A DNA stretch of 31,351 nt from JBMZCV01 sp049613665. GTDB lineage: Bacteria > Bacteroidota > Bacteroidia > Chitinophagales > UBA2359. The notes beneath the pieces were generated by a model. It was not told where the DNA came from. It saw only the letters and a list, made by a program, of their open reading frames with translations, and made no database searches. The stretch lies in assembly GCA_049613665.1 (NCBI GenBank), contig JBMZCV010000049.1, positions 1 through 31,351 on the forward strand, read 5' to 3'. Each line of letters starts with the position of its first letter. The stretch's first letter is position 1. This document shows positions 16,607 to 25,052 of the stretch, piece by piece. A program made the position numbers and the translations under genes.

Positions 16607-16787
16607 CAATGGTTCTGACATTTTTTATAACAATTATCAGCTTGATAAAAAGCCTCCTTTTGGTAAGGGAAACATATTATTTTTTAGTTCAAAAGGCCAT
16701 TAAATTTGCAAATATTAGCCGCCTTAGCCTAAAAAAATAGTATGTTTAAACCTTTGATAAAAAAATATATTAATATCCGAACTATTT
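16607..16787 (+). repeat. Intergenic repeat family A, copy 1 (MITE-like)
   Basis: This 181-bp sequence aligns over its whole length, at roughly four bases in five by eye, with 26426-26594. Its ends CAATGGTTCTGACA and TATCCGAACTATTT are imperfect inverted repeats (10 of 14). Conserved internal features are a CCTTTTG...CAAAAGG pair and TAGTATGTTTAAA. No ORF is shared by the two copies. Confidence 0.68.
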
Positions 16788-16840
16788 AAAAAATAAAAGT
16801 GTTAAAAATAATAAAATCTTATTTTTTGTCTATATACTTA

Positions 16841-17422
16841 TTATAAATTTAACAAATGTCCCATTAAATCTTGTTTGACAGTAAGATAGCCTAGATTTTC
16901 TTTTTTGGGTGGAACTATAACAGGTATGCGGCTCAAAATTTGAATGTCAGATTTATCGAAAGCGTGCAATTTTTCTGGATTATTCGTCATCAGATGCAGC
17001 CTTTTTATCTCTAAGTCTTTCAAAATTTGAATGGCGATATCATAACTTCTTGCATCAGCTTCAAATCCCAAATGCAGATTGGCATCAAAGGTATTCAAGC
17101 CTTTATCTTGCAAATTATAAGCCTTCATTTTATTAATTAGACCAATTCCACGCCCTTCTTGTCGTAAATAAATCAAAACGCCACCTTTTTCATTGATGGT
17201 TTCCAAAGATTTTGCCAATTGTTCGCCACAATCGCAGCGTAAAGAACCCAATAAATCTCCTGTTAAGCATTCGGAATGTAGGCGAACAATTGGCGTAAGT
17301 TGGTTGTCAAAGTTTTGGCTCACCAAAGCTAAATGAGGCATTTCGGCATTAGCATTTGCATAAGCAAGCATTCTAAAATTCCCCCATTTTGTAGGCAAAA
17401 AAGTTTCTACTAATCTATTCAT
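16841..17422 (-). CDS. ribA: GTP cyclohydrolase II RibA
   Basis: RibA opens the imidazole ring of GTP to give the diaminopyrimidine precursor of riboflavin, the first step of that pathway. The 193-residue protein contains only the cyclohydrolase II domain. It has the Zn-binding triad Cys52, Cys63, Cys65 within S-E-C-L-T-G-D...L-R-C-D-C, the R-Q-E-G-R-G-I-G-L signature at 87-95, the D-x-R-x-Y segment near 130-135, and the N-N-P-E-K block. The usual N-terminal RibB (DHBP synthase) fusion is absent, so ribB must be elsewhere. It is the last of a minus-strand series behind the DUF6495-like gene (69-bp gap). No FMN riboswitch is seen upstream. Confidence 0.95.
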   Translation of the reverse strand: MNRLVETFLPTKWGNFRMLAYANANAEMPHLALVSQNFDNQLTPIVRLHSECLTGDLLGSLRCDCGEQLAKSLETINEKGGVLIYLRQEGRGIGLINKMKAYNLQDKGLNTFDANLHLGFEADARSYDIAIQILKDLEIKRLHLMTNNPEKLHAFDKSDIQILSRIPVIVPPKKENLGYLTVKQDLMGHLLNL

Positions 17423-17491
17423 TTAGTTGTTATTGTGTATGAATGAACTAATGTTTTTCGTTTTTACAAACACTTTTTATAGCTAATAAGT

Positions 17492-17983
17492 TTAATTTTC
17501 TTTTTTGATGGCTTTATCAAACATTTCAAAAAGTTTTCCTTCAGCAATCATACATCCATTTTCTAACATTTGAAACAACTCTAGCTCTCTAGTTGTAGCA
17601 TATTTTTTTTTGCCTCTATATATATGCACGCCCGTATTTTCTCTGTTTTGAAATCGTTTGAGAATAAGCAAAAACGAATCATGGTTTGTAAAATCAATGT
17701 TTTGAGTATCCATAGCTTCCAAAACTATCATGCTAATTTGTTGAGGTTCGCACTTAAAAAGTCTCAATTTGGTGGGTGTAAAAAGCTCCATATATTTGAT
17801 TTTTTTCAGAACTCTATCAAATACTTTATCGCTAAAACTTTCGATAAATGTTAGGGCTTTTTGTGGATTGTTTTTTTCCAAGTCTTGCCAATCTTCGGCT
17901 GTGATAGTGTACATTGCCAAATAATGCACAAATTCTTTTTCTAAACCAGCTAATTCTTCATAAGATAAACAACGATATTTCAT
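17492..17983 (-). CDS. Conserved Bacteroidota protein, DUF6495-like
   Basis: This 163-residue soluble protein begins M-K-Y-R-x-L-S-Y-E-E-L and has an E-D-W-x-x-L segment near residue 30, an F-S-D-x-V-(F/W) segment near 50, and a Y-M-E-L-F-T-P-x-K-L-R-L-F-K-C stretch near 64-78. This order matches my memory of DUF6495, a small protein found almost only in Bacteroidota. No catalytic or DNA-binding motif is visible. It sits between the lipid kinase gene (65 bp upstream) and ribA (69 bp downstream) on the same strand, so it is probably co-transcribed, but this does not reveal a function. Confidence 0.72.
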   Translation of the reverse strand: MKYRCLSYEELAGLEKEFVHYLAMYTITAEDWQDLEKNNPQKALTFIESFSDKVFDRVLKKIKYMELFTPTKLRLFKCEPQQISMIVLEAMDTQNIDFTNHDSFLLILKRFQNRENTGVHIYRGKKKYATTRELELFQMLENGCMIAEGKLFEMFDKAIKKEN

Positions 17984-18048
17984 TTTTTGTTATAAACTTT
18001 TTAGGATTAAAAATATTTTTGATTTTGCTTAAAAAATACATCTCAATT

Positions 18049-18939
18049 TTATGTTAATGCCTTTTCAGGTGGCACAATCACTCGTAGAGCTTGCGGTAAA
18101 ATTTGCACTTTGATATGGTTGTTTTTTTGAATGCTATCGCCATCAAGCTGTGCATAATATGGCTCTGGAGTGCTTATTGTGGCAGTTTTTGTTTTAAAAA
18201 CCGTTAAATTTTTGAGCCAGTGCTGTTTGTTAAATATACACATCAAAAAGAAAAAAGGAATCTGCCAACGTGCAAAATTATTTACAATACACAATTCAAA
18301 AAAGCCATCATCTAGTTTGGCATCTGGTGCATATCCTATATTATAGCCATATTGGCCAGAGTTGGTAAAATTTAGCGTAAATACTTCTTTTTCAAGAGTT
18401 TGCGTATCTGTTTTTATTTTAACTTTAAATGGTTTGTAGTTAAATACTTGCTGAATATATATACGCATATATTCTTTTAAACCTCTTGTTTTTGTTTTTT
18501 CAAAATGCTCAATTACTTGCCCTTCAAAACCAACTCCTGCATTGCTAAAAACAAAATCATTATTCATTTTTAGCACATCAATCTGTTTTGTGATACCTTG
18601 ATTAATTGTTTGCATGGCTTTTTTTTGCACTTTCGACAAACCCATTTTGAGAGCCAAACCATTGCCCGAACCCAAAGGAATAATGCCTAATGTTACGTTT
18701 TTATGCACCAATTGACTAGCGATTTCATTAACAGAACCATCGCCACCGACAGCCACAATAACATCATAGCTTTGCTCAACAGCATCGGCAGCTATTTTTT
18801 TGGCATGGCCAGCATATTGCGTAAATGCAATGTCGAAATTATATTTTTGCTCATCAATATTTTGACTAATAATATCTGGCATATTAATGTTATTTCTAAC
18901 GCCTGCAATTGGATTAACAATAAACAATATTTTTTCCAT
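18049..18939 (-). CDS. Diacylglycerol kinase family lipid kinase (YegS/DgkB-like)
   Basis: This 296-residue protein has the DAGK catalytic domain: N-P-I-A-G at 9-13, the nucleotide-binding V-G-G-D-G-S-V-N-E at 64-72, and I-P-L-G-S-G-N-G-L-A at 87-96. The YegS-type beta-sandwich C-terminal domain follows, with Y-A-P-D-A-K-L-D-D-G-F-F-E-L and D-G-D at the expected places. Family members phosphorylate diacylglycerol or related lipids at the inner membrane. It lies 96 bp downstream of lgt, which uses phosphatidylglycerol as diacylglyceryl donor, so a shared lipid theme is possible but is inference. Length is normal and motifs are intact. Confidence 0.92.
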   Translation of the reverse strand: MEKILFIVNPIAGVRNNINMPDIISQNIDEQKYNFDIAFTQYAGHAKKIAADAVEQSYDVIVAVGGDGSVNEIASQLVHKNVTLGIIPLGSGNGLALKMGLSKVQKKAMQTINQGITKQIDVLKMNNDFVFSNAGVGFEGQVIEHFEKTKTRGLKEYMRIYIQQVFNYKPFKVKIKTDTQTLEKEVFTLNFTNSGQYGYNIGYAPDAKLDDGFFELCIVNNFARWQIPFFFLMCIFNKQHWLKNLTVFKTKTATISTPEPYYAQLDGDSIQKNNHIKVQILPQALRVIVPPEKALT

Positions 18940-19035
18940 AGCATTAAAAAAGCTTTTGTGAATTTTTGTTGTGAGTCGACAAAGTTAGTAGCTTTTTTTT
19001 GTAATGTAGCAAAAAAACAAGCTATTTTTCTAATG

Positions 19036-19821
19036 TTAATTTGTTATTTTTTGTTCAGTAGATATATTTTGCATTTTTTTTATATAAAATAGCAAGAAAA
19101 CGCCAAACAAAATATAAGGCAAACTCAATAATTGTGTATAAGTAGCTTCTTGTTTAAAAAACTCTAACAAGAAACGCAAAGTAGGTATTAGCATAAAAAA
19201 AATGACACTCAAAAAGCCGACAGGAAAGTGTGGACGACGACGACTAAGCCATATCATGAGACCAAAACAAGCGATAAACATAATAGCTTCGTACAATTGT
19301 GAAGGGTGGCGAGCAAGTGCATCTCCATTTTTTAGAAAGACAAATCCCCAAGGCATTTCAGTATATTTGCCTACGATTTCGCTATTCATAAGATTTCCGA
19401 TACGACCTAAAAATGCACATAAAGGAGCGCTAACTACTAGAATATCAAGTATTTGTAGATATGTAAATTTATAATTTTTAATAAAAAGATAAGTTGCTAT
19501 TAAAACGCCTATTCCACCGCCATGACTCGCCAAACCGCCATTCCAGACTTTAAAAATCTCGATTGGGTGAGCCAAAAAATATTCTAAGTCGTAGAAAAAA
19601 ATATGCCCCAAACGTGCTCCTATCAAACTGCCGAAAAAGATGTATTCGACTAATTTGGAGGCATAAGCAGTAGTCAGGTTACTTCTTCTAAGCATATATA
19701 AAACTGAAAAATAGCCACCTAAAACAGCCATTCCCCACATCAAGCCGTACCATTGTAGCGAAAAATTGCCAATTGTAAAAATAGTTGGGTCTGGATTCCA
19801 TTGAATTGAAGTAAAAAGCAT
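19036..19821 (-). CDS. lgt: Prolipoprotein diacylglyceryl transferase Lgt
   Basis: Lgt moves diacylglyceryl from phosphatidylglycerol onto the lipobox cysteine of prolipoproteins, the first step of lipoprotein maturation in the inner membrane. The 261-residue protein has about seven membrane spans. The signature motifs are H-G-G-G-I-G at 100-105, G-R-I-G-N-L-M-N-S-E at 139-148 (with the essential Arg), and R-H-P-S-Q-L-Y-E-A at 171-179. It is the first of the minus-strand series lgt, lipid kinase, DUF6495-like, ribA. The window contains at least two lipoprotein substrates (DUF4197 and beta-helix proteins). Confidence 0.96.
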   Translation of the reverse strand: MLFTSIQWNPDPTIFTIGNFSLQWYGLMWGMAVLGGYFSVLYMLRRSNLTTAYASKLVEYIFFGSLIGARLGHIFFYDLEYFLAHPIEIFKVWNGGLASHGGGIGVLIATYLFIKNYKFTYLQILDILVVSAPLCAFLGRIGNLMNSEIVGKYTEMPWGFVFLKNGDALARHPSQLYEAIMFIACFGLMIWLSRRRPHFPVGFLSVIFFMLIPTLRFLLEFFKQEATYTQLLSLPYILFGVFLLFYIKKMQNISTEQKITN

Positions 19822-20023
19822 AGTTTTTGTTTTTTTTCCAAAGACTTTTGAGGAGCGACTAATGTAGCATTTTTTTTAAGTAAAAATAAAAAAACATCTC
19901 AATTATTTCATCAAAATAACTTATTGGGATAAATTTAGTAGTGCAAAAAATAAATTGAAATTTTGTCTTTTTTTAGCTAAAAAAACAAAGAAAAAAAATG
20001 TAAATTGATAACTAAAAAAAACT

Positions 20024-21826
20024 ATGAAAATAAATTTACTCATTCTGATTATCTTAATATTCAGCCATTCAAAAAATGCAAATGCACAAACATGGACATC
20101 TTTGCCCGAAAATATGTATGCCGACACTTTGTTTGCACCTTTTTATCATGGCGTAGCTTCTGGCGACCCTTTAAATGATGCTGTTGTTATTTGGACACGA
20201 ATCACACCGAATGAAACGCAAATTGAGCCTATTTCGCTCAGTTGGCAAATAGCGACTGATAGTCTTTTTATAGAAATTGTGCAAGTTGGAAATGGAGAAA
20301 CAAATAGTTCAATAGATTGGACTTTTAAACATGATGTTACTGATTTGGAAGCCGCTACGGTTTATTATTATCGTTTTGAAGATGAAAATGGCAATTTTTC
20401 GCCGATTGGTCGTACCAAAACAGCTCCAACAAATAACGATAACACGGCTTTAAAAATGGCAGTTGCTTCGTGTAGCAGCATTTATTCTGGCTTTTTCAAT
20501 GCTTACCGACGCATAGGTGAGCGAAATGACCTTGACCTTTTTATTCATTTGGGCGATTATTTGTATGATGTCGTTGATGAAAATGAGGAGGTGCGTGTGC
20601 CATCACCATATCCGCAAGCACCCAACTCTTTGGAAACATGGCGGCAGCGACATTTATATCATTTATTAGACCCTGATTTGCGTTTTGTTCGCCAACAACA
20701 GCCAATTTTAGCACTTTGGGACAATCACGATATGGACGATGATGATATTAGTATTTCAGTGCAAGCTTTTCACGAATATTTGCCTACTAGAGAAAGCAAT
20801 ATTCCAATTATCCGTTACCAAATGTTGCATTATGGAGATTTGCTCGACATTTTGTTATTAGATATTCTTTTATTTCGCAATATTGACCCAATTCCAGGAG
20901 GAGGGTTTAGCATGATGGGCAATACACAGTATGAATGGGCAAAAAATGAGCTGCTAAATTCTACTGCAAAATGGCGAATTGTGGCGAGTCAAAATATGAT
21001 GGGAACGTGGTCAACTATGGGTTTGCCAGATTTGCCTGTTTTTGAAGATGATGTTTTTGACCCAACTTCATGGGACGGCTTTCCAGCAGAAAGGGAACGT
21101 TTTTTACAGTTTTGGAAAAATAATAATATTAGTAATAATATTGTTATTAGTGGTGATTCTCATGTTTCCATGGCAATGGACTTGACACTTTTTCCTTTAG
21201 ATAGCCTTACTTACAATGGCGATACAGGCGAAGGTTCGTTAGGTGTAGAAATATTGCCAACAAGTATTAGCCGTGGCAATATTGATGAATTAGGCTTGCC
21301 TATTTCTTTGGCTGAAAATGCTGTAAATTTGAGTATGGAGGCAAATCCGCATCATGTTTATGAAGAACTGACGAGTCATGGTTATGGTATTTTGAATATT
21401 GAAGCGGATAGTGTAAGGGCAGAATTTTGGTATTCGCCCATTTTAGAGATAAGCAATGAAGAGGTTTTAGCGAAAAGTTTGGTTGTGCTTGATGGCGAAA
21501 ATCATTGGAAAAGAGAAGATATTGTAGGTTTGTCAGAAAATGTAACAAGAAGCATTTTAGGTTTAGAAGTATCAAATATTTATCCTAATCCTGCGAAAAA
21601 TGAGCAAATTAGTTGTAAAGTTTTGGCACAAAAAAACACTCATTACACTTTCGAAATTGTGCAGCTTGCGACAGGAAAAAAGGTGTTTGAAACTGAAAAG
21701 CAAATGATTTTAGGACAACAAGAAACGATATTTGATTTTGATGTAAAAGGCTGGAAGTCAGGCGTTTATGTGCTTTTATGCAAGGTGGAAAATGAGGTTT
21801 TGGCTAGAAAGTTTTTTGTGGAGTAG
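20024..21826 (+). CDS. Secreted PhoD-like alkaline phosphatase with T9SS sorting domain
   Basis: This 600-residue protein has a signal peptide (about 1-21, ending A-N-A). A PhoD N-terminal part with H-G-V-A-S-G-D-P at 42-49 and V-I-W-T-R follows. The metallophosphatase core then shows V-A-S-C-S-S, F-I-H-L-G-D-Y-L-Y-D, W-D-N-H-D and I-S-G-D-S-H-V-S-M-A. These supply the Asp, His, Asn and Cys ligands of the PhoD Fe/Ca site. PhoD enzymes are extracytoplasmic phosphomonoesterases and phosphodiesterases that free phosphate from organic esters. From about residue 520 a T9SS type A sorting domain begins (I-Y-P-N-P-A) and ends in a basic K-F-F-V-E tail, so it is exported by the type IX system. A strong terminator follows. 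Confidence 0.9.
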   Translation: MKINLLILIILIFSHSKNANAQTWTSLPENMYADTLFAPFYHGVASGDPLNDAVVIWTRITPNETQIEPISLSWQIATDSLFIEIVQVGNGETNSSIDWTFKHDVTDLEAATVYYYRFEDENGNFSPIGRTKTAPTNNDNTALKMAVASCSSIYSGFFNAYRRIGERNDLDLFIHLGDYLYDVVDENEEVRVPSPYPQAPNSLETWRQRHLYHLLDPDLRFVRQQQPILALWDNHDMDDDDISISVQAFHEYLPTRESNIPIIRYQMLHYGDLLDILLLDILLFRNIDPIPGGGFSMMGNTQYEWAKNELLNSTAKWRIVASQNMMGTWSTMGLPDLPVFEDDVFDPTSWDGFPAERERFLQFWKNNNISNNIVISGDSHVSMAMDLTLFPLDSLTYNGDTGEGSLGVEILPTSISRGNIDELGLPISLAENAVNLSMEANPHHVYEELTSHGYGILNIEADSVRAEFWYSPILEISNEEVLAKSLVVLDGENHWKREDIVGLSENVTRSILGLEVSNIYPNPAKNEQISCKVLAQKNTHYTFEIVQLATGKKVFETEKQMILGQQETIFDFDVKGWKSGVYVLLCKVENEVLARKFFVE

Positions 21827-21851
21827 AAAATGTTTTGTATAAATTTTGAGC

Positions 21852-21905
21852 CATTAAGACATGAAGTTTACTTAAATATTGTTTCATGTCTTAATGTTTT
21901 TTTTT
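21852..21905 (+). terminator. Rho-independent terminator after the PhoD-like gene
   Basis: A perfect 14-bp stem (CATTAAGACATGAA at 21852-21865 with 21883-21896) is followed by nine T. It ends just before the dnaB stop codon and may also limit read-through from dnaB. Confidence 0.9.
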
Positions 21906-21910
21906 CAAAA

Positions 21911-24733
21911 TTAAAAAGGCACATCATCCTCGTCTATATCTCCAAATTGTGAAGTATCTACATTGCCATTCATTTTTGAACCCAACGTAATAATATCGCT
22001 CAAAGGTGTGAGGTCGTCAAAATCACCACCACCGAAAGTATCTAAATTCTCAAATTTCGCATTTTCTGCCACAAAACGCACTTTTACCGTATCTAAAGCA
22101 CCATTTCTGTGTTTTGCTATAATAATTTCGGCTACTCCTTTCGATGAATTTCCCTCTTCATCTTGGTCAAAACCGTAATATTCGGGGCGGTATAAGAAGA
22201 TAACCATATCCGCATCTTGCTCAATTGCTCCTGAGTTGTGTATAACAAAATTGTTCGCTACAAAATTGTGATGCTCTTCCACATGAATATCGTAAGTTTC
22301 TTCATTTCCGATATGCGTAATAGATTTTATTTTATCCCATTTAATATCGCTAGTAGCCATATTTTCTAGCCCTTCTGATTCTAAAATATTGGCTACTCGT
22401 TGTAAACGATTTCTTGAAATATTTGATTTATATAAGCCCGAACCACAATATTGAGTTTCCAGAGCAGCTTGAAAAGTTCTTTCTGTAAAACCCTTTTCTT
22501 TTTTCATCGTGCGAATGCTACCCCAAATATTTTTAGGAATGACATCACTATTTGGATTAGCTTTTTTTGCTTCAAAAATTTCAATTAATTGATTTATAAT
22601 TGCTGATTTTGCACCAAAAATTCCAATCTGATAAGCAAATTTTAAACAATTATCTTTGCCTGTAATTGACAATTGATAGTTCGGTAAATAATTTTCTTTT
22701 TGTGTTTTTCGAATCGCACATTGAATCTCAAAGCGAAGTAAAAGACTTTGCAAACCTTTAGCCAACTCAAAAGAATTGCTGCTATAATGAATTTTATGGC
22801 TTCCTTTTCCTTTTCTAATAAATACTCCACCATTTGTTGCCCATAAATGTTGAATAAACAAGGCAACTTGACGATTATCGCACTTAAAAATTTCGTTTGG
22901 AATAACTTTTTTATTAGAACGTGCTTTCTCGCCACCACATTTTGTCAATAAATTGATAAATGGATGATGCACACCATGTGTTAAGTGATAAGGCGATGGC
23001 ATATATATATGATAACAATTGTTGGAAGGTTTATCTTTTTTACGACGTGTTTTTATGTCCCAAAGATTTTTAGCAATATTTTCTACTATTGCTAAAGAAG
23101 CAACATCTTGACTAGTGTAATGAATGGGTTGCCTTGCTACATAACAACCATCGCCTAGCATATGTGCCAAAATAATGATTTCCTCATCTTTTAAGCTTGA
23201 AGTAGAATTAGTTGTGACTTTTCGAGCGGTCGCTACTTTATCGCCAACCTTTAAATCGACCAATTGCTGCCAACCGCCTATGGTAAAAAATGGATGGTTT
23301 AGGCTGGCTCGAATTTTATAACCAGATTGTGTTTCTATTTCGTAAATTTCTTTTTTCCCTGTTTTCCAAACATCTAAACATTTAGCAGCTTGCAGTTTGT
23401 AATTTTTATCCATTGCCAAAACATGGAAACCATTTTTGCCTTCTAATTCAGCAACAGGTTTATATTCGCCAGTATCAGGAAGATAAATTAAAGTATCGCC
23501 TGTGATACATTCCCTCAAATCCGACAACTGCGGCCGCTTATCACCTCCACGAGTTTCTACCGCACGACTCAACTGCGACAAGGCAATAACAGGAACTTCC
23601 AATTCTTTTGCAATACTTTTCAAAGAGCGTGAAATGGTACTAATTTCTTGCTCTCTGTTTCCGCTTTTTTGGTCAGAAGAGCCGCTCATGAGCTGCAAAT
23701 AGTCAATAATAATCATTTGAATGTCGTGTTGCATCTTCAAACGTCGACATTTTGCTCGCAATTCAAAAATATTTATCGCTGGCGTATCATCAATAAAAAG
23801 CGGTGCTTCCGACAACTTTTCTACTTTTGTAGTCAATTCTACCCATTCGTGTCGCTGCAAATCGCCACGTTTTAGCTTATCGCCTGCAATGCCTGTTTCG
23901 CCAGAAATCAAACGATTGACCAACTGCAAAGACGACATCTCTAGCGAAAAAATAGCAATCGGTTTTTTGAAATCAACAGCCGCATTTCGAGCTACCGACA
24001 ACACAAAAGCCGTTTTACCCATACCTGGCCGTGCTGCCATAATTACTAAATCAGACTTTTGCCAACCAGATGTTAAACGGTCTAAAGTCGTGAAACCAGA
24101 TGGAATACCAACTACGCCTTCTTGATTGTTTTTGATAGATTCGAGGTGCTGAATAGCTTGCGACACCAAATTTGGCATACTATCATAGCTTCTTCGTAGG
24201 TTTTGTTCTGTAATTGTAAAGAGGTTTTGCTCCGCTTTATCCAACAATTCAAAAACATCGGTTGTTTCCTCGTAAGCTTCTTTTATAATAACATTTGAAG
24301 TACGAATAAGCTCACGCAAAATATATTTTTCCGAAATAATACGAGCGTGAAACTCGATATTTGCAGTAGAACCTACTCGACTTGTGAGCTGTGTGACATA
24401 AAAAGCTCCACCAACTTCATCGAGTCTGCCGAGTTTTCGCAGTTCTTCTACTACCGTCAAAATATCAACAGGCTCAGATTTTCCGAACAAATCATGAATG
24501 GCACTAAAAATATGCTGGTGTGCTTCTACATAAAAACTTTCTGGTTTTAGAATGTCAATAACCTCCGCAACAGCTTCCTTATCAAGCATCATACCGCCCA
24601 AAACAACTTCTTCTAAGTCACGAGCCTGTGGCTGCAACTTATCGAAAACATAGCCTGATAAATCTGCTTTGTTTGTATTGTTATTTGTTCGATTAAATTT
24701 TGCTTTTGTCGGTTTTTTAGTAAAATCTGCCAT
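21911..24733 (-). CDS. dnaB: Replicative DNA helicase DnaB, intein-containing precursor
   Basis: DnaB is the hexameric helicase that unwinds DNA at the replication fork. The 940-residue precursor comprises an N-terminal DnaB domain (about 35-140), a linker, and the RecA-like core with Walker A R-P-G-M-G-K-T-A at 235-242 and Walker B I-I-I-D-Y-L-Q-L at 341-348. The H4 region S-D-L-R-E ends at residue 408, where a 425-residue intein (409-833) intervenes. The C-extein then resumes S-G-A-I-E-Q-D-A-D-M-V and ends in an acidic tail D-I-D-E-D-D-V-P-F. The spliced product would be 515 residues, normal for DnaB. A TAACTTTGC -7-like element lies at 24857-24864 on the minus strand. No frameshift is seen. 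Confidence 0.97.
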   Translation of the reverse strand: MADFTKKPTKAKFNRTNNNTNKADLSGYVFDKLQPQARDLEEVVLGGMMLDKEAVAEVIDILKPESFYVEAHQHIFSAIHDLFGKSEPVDILTVVEELRKLGRLDEVGGAFYVTQLTSRVGSTANIEFHARIISEKYILRELIRTSNVIIKEAYEETTDVFELLDKAEQNLFTITEQNLRRSYDSMPNLVSQAIQHLESIKNNQEGVVGIPSGFTTLDRLTSGWQKSDLVIMAARPGMGKTAFVLSVARNAAVDFKKPIAIFSLEMSSLQLVNRLISGETGIAGDKLKRGDLQRHEWVELTTKVEKLSEAPLFIDDTPAINIFELRAKCRRLKMQHDIQMIIIDYLQLMSGSSDQKSGNREQEISTISRSLKSIAKELEVPVIALSQLSRAVETRGGDKRPQLSDLRECITGDTLIYLPDTGEYKPVAELEGKNGFHVLAMDKNYKLQAAKCLDVWKTGKKEIYEIETQSGYKIRASLNHPFFTIGGWQQLVDLKVGDKVATARKVTTNSTSSLKDEEIIILAHMLGDGCYVARQPIHYTSQDVASLAIVENIAKNLWDIKTRRKKDKPSNNCYHIYMPSPYHLTHGVHHPFINLLTKCGGEKARSNKKVIPNEIFKCDNRQVALFIQHLWATNGGVFIRKGKGSHKIHYSSNSFELAKGLQSLLLRFEIQCAIRKTQKENYLPNYQLSITGKDNCLKFAYQIGIFGAKSAIINQLIEIFEAKKANPNSDVIPKNIWGSIRTMKKEKGFTERTFQAALETQYCGSGLYKSNISRNRLQRVANILESEGLENMATSDIKWDKIKSITHIGNEETYDIHVEEHHNFVANNFVIHNSGAIEQDADMVIFLYRPEYYGFDQDEEGNSSKGVAEIIIAKHRNGALDTVKVRFVAENAKFENLDTFGGGDFDDLTPLSDIITLGSKMNGNVDTSQFGDIDEDDVPF
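22235..23509 (-). mobile_element. DnaB intein with LAGLIDADG homing endonuclease domain
   Basis: The 425-residue intein starts C-I-T-G-D-T-L (Cys1) and ends F-V-I-H-N, with Ser as the +1 extein residue; these satisfy the class 1 splicing chemistry. Block B reads I-R-A-S-L-N-H, with Ser69 in place of the usual Thr of T-x-x-H but His72 kept. Two LAGLIDADG motifs are present: L-A-H-M-L-G-D-G (114-121, Asp120 kept) and F-I-Q-H-L-W-A-T-N-G-G (218-228), where Asn226 stands for the catalytic Asp (codon at 22832-22834). A DnaB-intein-type region follows (D-V-I-P-K-N-I-W near 322-329, S-D-I-K-W-D-K-I near 387-394). The insertion is between Glu and Ser of R-E-S-G, within the known DnaB intein hotspot. 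Confidence 0.95.
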
Positions 24734-24856
24734 GCTTGTTTATCTAAAAAGAAGTGATGATATTGGTTTTGCTATCTGATATTTATAATACGCAAAAAAT
24801 AAGGGATTAGGTTAGTTATTTGCTTTCTTTCCGAAGGAAATTTACAGAAATTCTTG

Positions 24857-24864
24857 CAAAGTTA
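24857..24864 (-). promoter_or_regulatory. Candidate -7 element for dnaB
   Basis: On the minus strand this reads TAACTTTG followed by C, an exact match to TAnnTTTG. No clear TTG is found at the -33 position, so confidence is limited. The leader to the dnaB ATG would be about 115 nt. Confidence 0.4.
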
Positions 24865-24997
24865 AAACTAAATTTGATGGAAACTAGCATTTTTCTTTAA
24901 AAAAACAAAAAATTAATCTTATTTGTTATGTTGAAAGCTTTGAAATATTTTTTTGAAAAAACTAAAATTAAAATTAAATATCTTTCTTCTAAAAAAG

Positions 24998-25038
24998 AAA
25001 AAAGGTAGCAAGCATTTTTTATACCTACTACCTTTTTT
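24998..25038 (-). terminator. Rho-independent terminator after the CHAT-TIR gene
   Basis: An 11-bp stem (AAAAAAGGTAG at 24998-25008 with 25028-25038) lies 14 bp beyond the stop codon. On the minus strand it ends in a T-rich tract. Confidence 0.75.
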
Positions 25039-25052
25039 TATAAAAAAACATA

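Larger units (their letters stand above)
16439..16840. other. Spacer holding a stem-loop and a family A repeat
   Basis: This 400-bp gap lies downstream of ribA on the minus strand. In order it contains a perfect stem-loop (16501-16531), the TTAAGTGCCAAGTACTATTT motif (16550-16578) and the family A element (16607-16787). No ORF and no strong terminator for ribA are visible; only an AT-only hairpin near 16804-16835 might serve. Confidence 0.5.
24734..25052. other. Spacer between CHAT-TIR gene and dnaB
   Basis: This 319-bp gap is very AT-rich. It contains a dnaB -7-like element (minus strand, 24857-24864) and the terminator of the CHAT-TIR gene's neighbourhood described at 24998-25038. No ORF or RNA gene was found. 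Confidence 0.5.

Noticed and set aside
16841..19821. Lipid or flavin operon linking lgt, lipid kinase and ribA into a pathway
   Set aside because: The genes share strand and moderate gaps, so co-transcription is possible, but the functions do not form a pathway and no regulatory motif such as an FMN riboswitch is visible.
22642..22938. 98-codon open frame inside the dnaB intein
   Set aside because: It is an out-of-frame shadow of the intein coding sequence, with no initiation signal or domain.
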